DNA from: Verrucomicrobiota bacterium
GTDB lineage: Bacteria > Verrucomicrobiota > Verrucomicrobiia > Verrucomicrobiales > Verrucomicrobiaceae
Direction of reading: 5' to 3'
Length of the DNA stretch: 12,543 nt
Assembly (NCBI GenBank): GCA_009885275.1
Contig: VFKY01000280.1
Location: forward strand, 1-12,543
Positions 1 through 7,135 of the stretch are shown here, in pieces (positions within the stretch are counted from its first letter, which is position 1; every line of letters begins with the position of its first letter). The position numbers were made by a program, and so were the translations under genes. The notes beneath the pieces were generated by a model. It was not told where the DNA came from. It did not search any database and saw nothing but the letters and a program-made list of their open reading frames with translations.

Positions 1-1152
1 GCTCCTCGCGAAGTCCGCGGCCCCTTCAAAGCCATCAACACGAAGAGTCCGGACATACAGATCACGGAAATTTTTCCCCAGATGGCGAAGGTTGCCGATA
101 AATTTTCGTTAGTACGCAGTGTTTATCATACAGCTACGGCGGTGCATGACACTGGGCATCAGATGATGCAAACGGGTCGCCTTTTTTCGGGTGGTGTGAA
201 CACTCCGCATGTTGGTTGTGCGCTGGAGTTTCTGAAAGGACGCCGATCCGAGATGCCGGCGCATGTCATTTTGCCAGAGCCGATGGGGCCAACGGGAGGG
301 AATATGCCGCATGGTCAGGATGCAGGGTTCTTGGGCAAGACCTATGATCCATTTGTGCTCAATGCTGATCCCTCGGCCAAAGATTTTCGCGTGCCGGATT
401 TACTGCCGCCAAAAGAAATCGATGAGGTGCGTTTGGAGCGTCGCCGTTCCATTCGAGAAGTTGTGGATCAGTCGGTGAAAAATTTTGAAGCCAGTGAAGC
501 AGCGAAGCTCATGGATACAAATTTCACTGATGCTTACCGCCTGATGACAAGCACGGCAGCGCGTGAAGCTTTTGATCTTACCCAAGAACCCGTGAAGGTG
601 CGCGAGCGCTATGGGATGAATCGCTTCGGTCAGTCTTGCCTACTCGCGCGACGTCTTGTCGAGCGCGGAGTTCGCTTTGTGACCGTGAATACGTTTATCA
701 CTGTTTTTGGCGAGATTACTTGGGACATTCACGGCTCCAAACCCTTCACCAGTATTGAAGGCATGCGGGACATCGTGGCTCCAATGTATGATCAGGGATA
801 TAGCGCATTGATTGAAGACTTGTTTCAGCGGGGCATGTTGGATACGACGATGGTAACTGCGCTCGCTGAGTTTGGTCGTACTCCCAAGGTAAATCCTGCC
901 GGTGGCCGAGATCATTGGCCTGGAGTTTGGACAGTGAGCTTTGCCGGTGGGGGAGTGCAAGGTGGGCGAGTGGTGGGTAAGAGTGACGAAATCGGCGCCT
1001 ATCCCGCAGAGAATCCCGTGACACCAGGCAATGTGGTCGCCACGATTTATGAATCTCTCGGCATTGATTTAGAAACTCATTTGCCCGGACCGCAAAGTAG
1101 ACCTTATCCCGTGGTGGATTTTGGAGTCACCCCCATCAAGGCATTGTTTTAA
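1..1152 (+). CDS. DUF1501 family protein (5' end cut by window edge)
   Basis: The frame is open from base 1 to the TAA at 1150-1152, giving 383 residues. The N-terminus, probably an export signal plus roughly 70-100 residues, lies outside the window; the ATG at 82 is internal, because in-frame residues before it already match the family. Visible family features in partial numbering are the segment FSLVRSVYHT followed by a DTGH motif near residue 50, WDIHG at 241-245, AEFGRTP at 289-295 and GRDHWP at 302-307, ending in a family-typical PIKALF tail. DUF1501 proteins belong to the alkaline phosphatase/sulfatase-like fold group and are usually exported; their substrate is unknown. In planctomycetes and verrucomicrobia they commonly lie beside DUF1549/DUF1553 genes, as here. 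Family assignment is secure from the motifs; a hydrolase role is inference only. Confidence 0.93.
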   Translation, partial: APREVRGPFKAINTKSPDIQITEIFPQMAKVADKFSLVRSVYHTATAVHDTGHQMMQTGRLFSGGVNTPHVGCALEFLKGRRSEMPAHVILPEPMGPTGGNMPHGQDAGFLGKTYDPFVLNADPSAKDFRVPDLLPPKEIDEVRLERRRSIREVVDQSVKNFEASEAAKLMDTNFTDAYRLMTSTAAREAFDLTQEPVKVRERYGMNRFGQSCLLARRLVERGVRFVTVNTFITVFGEITWDIHGSKPFTSIEGMRDIVAPMYDQGYSALIEDLFQRGMLDTTMVTALAEFGRTPKVNPAGGRDHWPGVWTVSFAGGGVQGGRVVGKSDEIGAYPAENPVTPGNVVATIYESLGIDLETHLPGPQSRPYPVVDFGVTPIKALF

Positions 1153-1164
1153 TCAAATATATTC

Positions 1165-1198
1165 ATGCCTGCAAAGCGAGGCGCTTTGCAGGCATTTT
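1165..1198 (+). terminator. Rho-independent terminator-like hairpin
   Basis: A perfect 14-base-pair inverted repeat (arms 1165-1178 and 1182-1195, arm ATGCCTGCAAAGCG) closes a 3-base AGG loop and runs into a short T tract at 1195-1198, followed by AT. It begins 13 bases after the DUF1501 stop codon. The T tract is on the plus side only, so it fits termination of rightward transcription. It ends only 15 bases before the chosen start of the next gene, leaving no room for a complete promoter between hairpin and start. It may therefore be a partial terminator or leader hairpin rather than a clean operon boundary. Confidence 0.8.
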
Positions 1199-1213
1199 AT
1201 CCGTTTTCATCCC

Positions 1214-3424
1214 ATGCGTATTATGTTCAAGCTCTGTGCTATTTTTTTTCTTACGATCTTCAGCATGATTTCAACCAAGGCTGAAGACGCTCCCTCATTC
1301 CGCAATCAGATTCAGCCAATATTGGCGCGCTACGGTTGTTCCAGCGGTGCCTGCCATGGGGCTGCCGCAGGGCAAGGTGGATTTAAGCTCTCTCTGCGCG
1401 GTTATGATAATGAGGGAGATTTCTTGAGCGTCACACGCTCATCCCAAGGCCGAAGAGTAACCTTGGAAGATCCCGCAAGGAGTCTGATCTTACTCAAGGC
1501 TACCAAGACGGTGTCGCATAAAGGGGGAGAAAAAATCAAGGCCGACTGGCCAGAGTATAAGATACTTGCTGACTGGATCGCCAGCGGTGCTCCCGGACCT
1601 CAGGAGAGCGACACTCGCATTGATCACATCGAAATTTCACCTGCACATGTCACCTTGAAAAATGGTGAGACCCTGCCGCTTAAGGTAATCGCATTCTTTA
1701 AAGACAATCGACAAGAGGATGTCACCCGCTGGGTGAAGTATACCGCGGGAAACTCGGCTGTAGCCACAGTGGAGGACACCGGTGTGGTGAAGATCGTGGG
1801 GCGCGGTGAAGGCACCATTACCGCTTGGTATTTGAGTCAACTTTCCATCGCGACCATCTCGGTACCTTACGAGAAACCGGTGTTAACAGAAGCTTTCGAC
1901 GCCTTCAAACCGAAAAACTTTATTGATGAAGAAGTACTGAAGAAATTGGTGGAATTGAACATTCCGCCCTCGGCTCAATGCACCGATGGAGAGTTTATTC
2001 GCCGGGCTTATATTGACACTCTGGGAATCTTACCTTCATCCGATGAGGCCAAGAACTTTCTTAGCGATAAGAGTTTGGACAAACGGGATCGTCTTATCAA
2101 CACACTTTTGCAGCGCCCTGAGTTCGTCGATTACTGGACTTACAAGTGGAGTGATCTTTTCCTCGTCAATGGTAACAAATTGCCGGTGCAACCCATGTGG
2201 AGTTATTATCAGTGGATTCGACGTCAGGTGGAGCTCAACACGCCGTGGGATGAAATGGTTCGCAGTCTGCTGACTGTTACAGGAAGCACTTTGGAGAATG
2301 GAGCGGGGAATTTCTTTACCCTTCATGACGAACCAACCAAGTTGGCTGAAACGGTATCAGTGGCCTTTCTTGGCATGTCCATCAATTGTGCAAAGTGTCA
2401 CAATCATCCAATGGAGAAGTGGACGAACGATCAATACTTTGCGTTCGCCAATCTTTTTTCCCGCGTTCGTTCCAAGAACGGTGAAGTGAAAGATGAGCGT
2501 ATTATTTACGCAGCTACCGAGGGAGATATCGTGCAACCCCTAAAAGGTGTGCCGCAGTCACCGGCAGCACTCGATGCCCTCCCAATAGCATTGACTTCTA
2601 CGGATGATCGACGCATTACGCTCGCAAAATGGCTGACCGCAGCTGAGAATCCTTACTTTTCGAGATCTATCACCAATAGATTATGGAAAAATTTCTTTGG
2701 GATCGCGGTAGTGGAATCAGTTGACGATCTTCGTATGACGAATCCTGCGAGTAACGAAAGGCTTCTTAGCGCTGCAGCGAGCTTTCTCGTAAAAAACAAA
2801 TTCGATCTCAAGGAGTTGATGCGCGAAATCATGAAGAGTGAAACGTATCAACGGAGTAGTGTCGCCCTGCCGGGCAATAAGGACGACAATCGATTTTATG
2901 CCCGCTATTATCCGAAGCGTCTTATGGCAGAGGCGGCACTTGATGCGGTCTCGCAAGTAACGGCAGTGCCCACGGATTTTCGTATGGATAAACGCAATGC
3001 CAACCAAGGTATTGGTGAAGCTTACCCTATGGGGTATCGGGCCATGCAGATCCCAGATTCTAATACGGTGAGCTATTTCCTCTCAAGCTTTGGCCGTCCT
3101 GAGCGTGTTCAAACATGCGAATGCGAACGAACCAATGAACCGAGCATGGCGCAGGCTTTACACCTCGCTAATGGAGATACGCTGAATAAAAAACTCGCGG
3201 AAAAAGAGAATCGCATCAGCAAATTACTCGCGGAGGGCAAGACAGATGAGCAACTGATTGATGAGGCTTATATTCTCTGTGTTAGCCGGTTCCCTACAGA
3301 GATCGAAAAAAACTCATTTATAAAACTACTTAGTGAAAGTAAAACCCCCGTAGAAAAACGCATCGTGCTCGAAGATGTGTTCTGGGGCCTGATGAGTTCA
3401 CGGGAATTCATGTTTAATCACTAA
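1214..3424 (+). CDS. Exported DUF1549/DUF1553 protein with Ig-like domain and cytochrome-type motifs
   Basis: This 736-residue protein starts at ATG 1214, which gives a clean signal peptide (hydrophobic core about residues 8-19, likely cleavage after TKA at 23). An in-frame start at 1121 would read through the terminator hairpin and overlap DUF1501, so I reject it; ATG 1223 is an alternative. Domains in order: an N-terminal cytochrome-like domain with CSSGACH at 42-48 (CX4CH spacing), a Big_2-like Ig domain at about 135-220, DUF1549 (PSCyt2) at about 235-420 with a canonical CAKCH at 392-396, and DUF1553 (PSD1) at about 460-736 with ITNRLWKNFFG at 486-496. The family is exported and probably binds haem or another metal centre, but no reaction is established. 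It lies 29 bases before the next gene on the same strand, so cotranscription is likely. No Shine-Dalgarno sequence is visible. Confidence 0.93.
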   Translation: MRIMFKLCAIFFLTIFSMISTKAEDAPSFRNQIQPILARYGCSSGACHGAAAGQGGFKLSLRGYDNEGDFLSVTRSSQGRRVTLEDPARSLILLKATKTVSHKGGEKIKADWPEYKILADWIASGAPGPQESDTRIDHIEISPAHVTLKNGETLPLKVIAFFKDNRQEDVTRWVKYTAGNSAVATVEDTGVVKIVGRGEGTITAWYLSQLSIATISVPYEKPVLTEAFDAFKPKNFIDEEVLKKLVELNIPPSAQCTDGEFIRRAYIDTLGILPSSDEAKNFLSDKSLDKRDRLINTLLQRPEFVDYWTYKWSDLFLVNGNKLPVQPMWSYYQWIRRQVELNTPWDEMVRSLLTVTGSTLENGAGNFFTLHDEPTKLAETVSVAFLGMSINCAKCHNHPMEKWTNDQYFAFANLFSRVRSKNGEVKDERIIYAATEGDIVQPLKGVPQSPAALDALPIALTSTDDRRITLAKWLTAAENPYFSRSITNRLWKNFFGIAVVESVDDLRMTNPASNERLLSAAASFLVKNKFDLKELMREIMKSETYQRSSVALPGNKDDNRFYARYYPKRLMAEAALDAVSQVTAVPTDFRMDKRNANQGIGEAYPMGYRAMQIPDSNTVSYFLSSFGRPERVQTCECERTNEPSMAQALHLANGDTLNKKLAEKENRISKLLAEGKTDEQLIDEAYILCVSRFPTEIEKNSFIKLLSESKTPVEKRIVLEDVFWGLMSSREFMFNH

Positions 3425-3453
3425 GGTTTTTCGCCGCACACAATCTAGCCATC

Positions 3454-6400
3454 ATGCTTATCCCATCTCATTTAATCATCACGATTTGTTCGGCATTCAC
3501 CGCGGGACTGATCTTGTCTGCTGAACCTGTGGACTATGCCGCAAAGATAGCTCCAATTTTTCAGGAGCATTGTGTCGACTGTCACTCAGCGGATGAACCT
3601 GACGGGGAGTTTAATCTTGAAACCTACGAAGCTCTATTTAAAGGCGGCAAGACCGGCAAAGATATTATTGCAGGAAATGCTGATGACTCACTGCTCGTAA
3701 AGTTTCTTGAGGGTCGTAGTGGTAAAGAAGGTAAAAACCAGTTCATGCCACCTGGTAAGAAGGCGCATCTCAGCCCCGAGCAAATCGCGATCATTAAGGA
3801 CTGGATTAATGCTGGAGCGCTTCCCCCTGCCGCTCCTATGAAGCCCTCGGATGTCCTGGCAAAATTACCCAAGATAACATCCAAGCCCGGATTGAAGCCT
3901 GCAATTCAAGCTTTGGGCTATTCCACAAAAACCAAACAAATTGCCACTGGATCATTCGGTTTTGTTCAAATTCTAGACAGCAAAACATTGAAACTTGTGC
4001 GAAAAATTGAGGGAGTATCGGGCAAAGTGAATTCCCTCGTTTTTTCAATTGATGGAAGCATGCTCTTTGCCGCCGCAGGTGATGCTGGACTTAGCGGTAT
4101 TGCCTATCAATGGAAAGTCAGTGACGGTAGTTTAGTCCGGAAATATGAAGGACACACCGATGCTATTTATGCGCTTGCATTGTCTCCAGATGGAAAAACA
4201 TTGGCGACCGGAAGTTACGATCAGAAGATCAAGTTGTGGAATGTCGAAACGGGGACTGAGACTGCGCTTCTAAAGGGGCACAATGGAGGCGTTTTTGGGC
4301 TCAGTTATAGGCTTGATGGCAAAGTGCTTGCCAGTGCCAGCGCTGATCGCACCGTGAAGTTGTGGGATGCAACTACCGGTAAAAGGCTCGACACCCTTTC
4401 TCAGCCTTTAAAAGAACAGAGCACCGTTACTTTTTCGCCCGATGGAAAATCACTGGTAGCCGCTGGAGTGGACAACCGCATCAGACTCTGGAGCATTTCA
4501 GCTGATGCCATCGAAGGCACCAATAAGCTGCTGTATACTCGTTTCGCCCATGAAGGGGCGTTGTTGAATCTAGTTTTTACACTTGATGGCAAAACATTAA
4601 TTTCCACTGCGGCAGATAAGACTGCCAAGACCTGGGATGCGAGTAATCTTACCGAACAGCATCTGCTTGAAAAGCAATCAGACTGGTCGCCGGGTCTTAC
4701 GTTGATTGATGAAGGCAAGATTGTACTTGGTCGGCTTGATGGCTCCTTGGGTGTCTATGATGCAACGAGTGGACAGCCTGTGCTTCTGGCAGAGGCAAAA
4801 GAAAAAAAGGAAGTTGCTAAGCCGGCGCCCAAGCCTGAGTTGACTCGTCTGGAGCCACGTGGAGTGCAAAGTGGTGCTACAACGCAAGTTACTGTGACGG
4901 GAAAAAATCTGAGCGCAGTAAAATCTGTTAATTTTAGTCATGCTGGATTGAAAGCCAATGTGATTTCCATCAACAAAGAAGGAACGCAGGTACTATTGGA
5001 TGTCGTTACTGAAAAGACATTGCCGCGCTCTCAGCAAGATGTGACCTTGGCGACGGAAGGCGGAACTACGGCTAAGCTTAAATTGTTGGTTGATTATTTG
5101 CCACAAATGGTCGCGGTGAAATCTGGATCCAACGAGATCAAAACTCTTCCCATTAATATATGGGGGACGCTTCGTGAGATTGGGCAACTCGACAATTACC
5201 GGTTCACTGCAAAAAAAGGACAAACACTGATCTTTGATTTAGCATCAAAGCTAGCGGAGTCGAAAGCCGTATCGCCACGGTTGGAAATATTTAACACCGC
5301 AGGCATGTTGCTCGCCTCTAACAATGGGCTTGATAGTGGCAGTGATCCCTTTCTCGCTTTCACGGTGCCGATAGATGGAGATTATATCGTACGGGTTCGA
5401 GAAATTACACTGGGAGGATCAGAGGATCATGTTTATCGTCTTACGGCAGGTGAATTGCCCTATATTACTGGATGGTGGCCACTTTCGGTGCCCGCGAATA
5501 CAGAAAGTAAGGTGTACCTCGTGGGCCATAATCTTCCGGCAGAATATGTCATGGTGAAAGCAGGGGCGGGTGGTGATATAATTCTTCCATCGGACACGGA
5601 CGAATATCGCAGTCGTGCTATCATGAAAGTAATGGTGAGTGCTATGGCTGAGGTACTAGAACATGAGCCGAATAATGCGATTGAAAATGCCGAGTCTCTT
5701 ACCATTCCTATTTCAGTGAATGGTCGTCTCTTTCAGGACGGGCAGACAACAGGGAATGACACTGATTTATATCGCATCGAAGCTGACAAGGATCAGATGC
5801 TAATTATAGAGACTCGTGCCGCCATGATGGAATCCCCGGCGGATACCAAGATCGAAGTGCTCGATGCCAAGGGGCAACCTGTTCCGATGATGAATCTACA
5901 GGCCACTAAGGATTCATGGCTTACTCTTCGGAGCACGGATGCCAATGCGCCAGGCATTCGTCTGGGACAATTCTTGGAGATGGACTTGAATGATTACATG
6001 TATTTCAATGGAGAAGTTCTCAAGATTTCCCGCGTCGCCAATGGACCTGATTCGGATATGAGTTTTTATTCTAAGAATGGTAAACGTCGTAATTATTTTA
6101 ACACGAGTCCTTCGGCGCATGGCCTTGATGATGTTTGTTATGTGGTAGAATCCAAACCCATGGGGAATCGTATTGTTCCCAATGGATTACCGGTATTTAC
6201 GGTTAATTATTCCAATGATGATGATGGTGACCGTGAACTGGGCCGAGATTCCCGCCTCATTTTTAAAGCTCCCGAAAAAGGTAGCTACTTGATCCGTGTT
6301 TCAGACACTCGCGGTTGGAGTGGCGGTAGATTTGCTTATCGTCTTATCGTGCGCCCACCGAAATGGGATTACGTTGCAAAACTAGTAGTAGGCAATGAAA

Positions 6401-7113
6401 CGAAAATCCCCATAGGGAGTGGTGTCCAGTTTTACATCAGTGCAGACCGGGATGATGGATTTGATGGCGATGTGCGGGTGGATGTTAGTGGGGTGCCTGA
6501 GGGCTTTTTTATCTCAAGTCCTATTATAGTACAGGCGGGGCATCTTGATGCGAGTGGGTGCTTGTATGCTCTGCCGCAAGCAAAGCTAGGCGTTCATGAT
6601 TTTAGTAAAGTGAAGCTTACCGCGACTTCAATGGTCAATGAAAAGTCAGTGGAAAAATCGGCGGGAGCATTCCCCATGATAACGGTAACTGAAGCGTCAA
6701 AAAAAGCGCTTTTTATGGAGCCTGATCAAGAGGGGAAGCCACTGGGTGACGGTAAAACGGCACCCGAAAAACCCTATGAGGTTACGATGATTCCAGGAAC
6801 GAATGTTTCGGTCTGGTTGAGAGTGGATCGTCGTGGCGATGACGCGTTGATATCTATGAATGTAGAGAATCTTCCTCAGGGAGTCATTGTGGAAAATATT
6901 GGACTCAATGGCGTGCAGATCCGCGAGAAGGAAAATGAACGTGAGATCAATATTTCATGTGCTAAATGGGTGCCTGATCAAGATCGACTCTGTCATGTTA
7001 TCGTGGGCAGCGCGCGCAGTGATGCCGTGAAAGCAGATAACTCACAGACAAGCTTTCCTGTGCTGATTAAAGTGCGTAAAGACGGAAAATCTGTTGCGAC
7101 GGGAGCACCTTGA
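3454..7113 (+). CDS. Exported PSCyt1 cytochrome-like/WD40/PPC multidomain protein
   Basis: This 1219-residue protein has a signal peptide with likely cleavage after LSA at 23. A PSCyt1 (planctomycete cytochrome c) domain covers about 28-125, with the haem motif CVDCH at 40-44 and a downstream MPPG at 98-101 that could supply the methionine ligand. About 150-442 holds seven WD40-type blades; the clearest start at GHTDAIYALALSPDG (233) and GHNGGVFGLSYRLDG (275), enough for a closed propeller. An IPT/TIG-like segment follows at about 461-550, then a PPC-type beta domain at about 570-668. A second PPC-type domain starts at EHEPNN (736) and is split by an insertion at about 828-928. The C-terminal 250 residues look beta-rich and I recognise no family in them. 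Transport of electrons and protein or glycan binding at the cell envelope are inferences. It is probably cotranscribed with the DUF1549/DUF1553 gene upstream. Its stop lies 22 bases from the convergent kinase gene. Confidence 0.93.
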   Translation: MLIPSHLIITICSAFTAGLILSAEPVDYAAKIAPIFQEHCVDCHSADEPDGEFNLETYEALFKGGKTGKDIIAGNADDSLLVKFLEGRSGKEGKNQFMPPGKKAHLSPEQIAIIKDWINAGALPPAAPMKPSDVLAKLPKITSKPGLKPAIQALGYSTKTKQIATGSFGFVQILDSKTLKLVRKIEGVSGKVNSLVFSIDGSMLFAAAGDAGLSGIAYQWKVSDGSLVRKYEGHTDAIYALALSPDGKTLATGSYDQKIKLWNVETGTETALLKGHNGGVFGLSYRLDGKVLASASADRTVKLWDATTGKRLDTLSQPLKEQSTVTFSPDGKSLVAAGVDNRIRLWSISADAIEGTNKLLYTRFAHEGALLNLVFTLDGKTLISTAADKTAKTWDASNLTEQHLLEKQSDWSPGLTLIDEGKIVLGRLDGSLGVYDATSGQPVLLAEAKEKKEVAKPAPKPELTRLEPRGVQSGATTQVTVTGKNLSAVKSVNFSHAGLKANVISINKEGTQVLLDVVTEKTLPRSQQDVTLATEGGTTAKLKLLVDYLPQMVAVKSGSNEIKTLPINIWGTLREIGQLDNYRFTAKKGQTLIFDLASKLAESKAVSPRLEIFNTAGMLLASNNGLDSGSDPFLAFTVPIDGDYIVRVREITLGGSEDHVYRLTAGELPYITGWWPLSVPANTESKVYLVGHNLPAEYVMVKAGAGGDIILPSDTDEYRSRAIMKVMVSAMAEVLEHEPNNAIENAESLTIPISVNGRLFQDGQTTGNDTDLYRIEADKDQMLIIETRAAMMESPADTKIEVLDAKGQPVPMMNLQATKDSWLTLRSTDANAPGIRLGQFLEMDLNDYMYFNGEVLKISRVANGPDSDMSFYSKNGKRRNYFNTSPSAHGLDDVCYVVESKPMGNRIVPNGLPVFTVNYSNDDDGDRELGRDSRLIFKAPEKGSYLIRVSDTRGWSGGRFAYRLIVRPPKWDYVAKLVVGNETKIPIGSGVQFYISADRDDGFDGDVRVDVSGVPEGFFISSPIIVQAGHLDASGCLYALPQAKLGVHDFSKVKLTATSMVNEKSVEKSAGAFPMITVTEASKKALFMEPDQEGKPLGDGKTAPEKPYEVTMIPGTNVSVWLRVDRRGDDALISMNVENLPQGVIVENIGLNGVQIREKENEREINISCAKWVPDQDRLCHVIVGSARSDAVKADNSQTSFPVLIKVRKDGKSVATGAP

Positions 7114-7135
7114 GTGAGCTCGAAACTCGAAGTGT

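Noticed and set aside
640-1024. Two overlapping minus-strand open frames of 92 and 106 codons
   Set aside because: They are antisense to the strongly matching DUF1501 coding sequence and have no signal or domain.
1121-1213. Longer N-terminus for the DUF1549/DUF1553 protein, starting at 1121
   Set aside because: It would overlap the DUF1501 gene and read through the terminator hairpin, and it would place 31 unrelated residues before a clean signal peptide that starts at 1214.
7114-7135. Possible hairpin around GAGCTCGAAACTC near the convergent stops
   Set aside because: The pairing is short and imperfect and no T tract follows on either strand.
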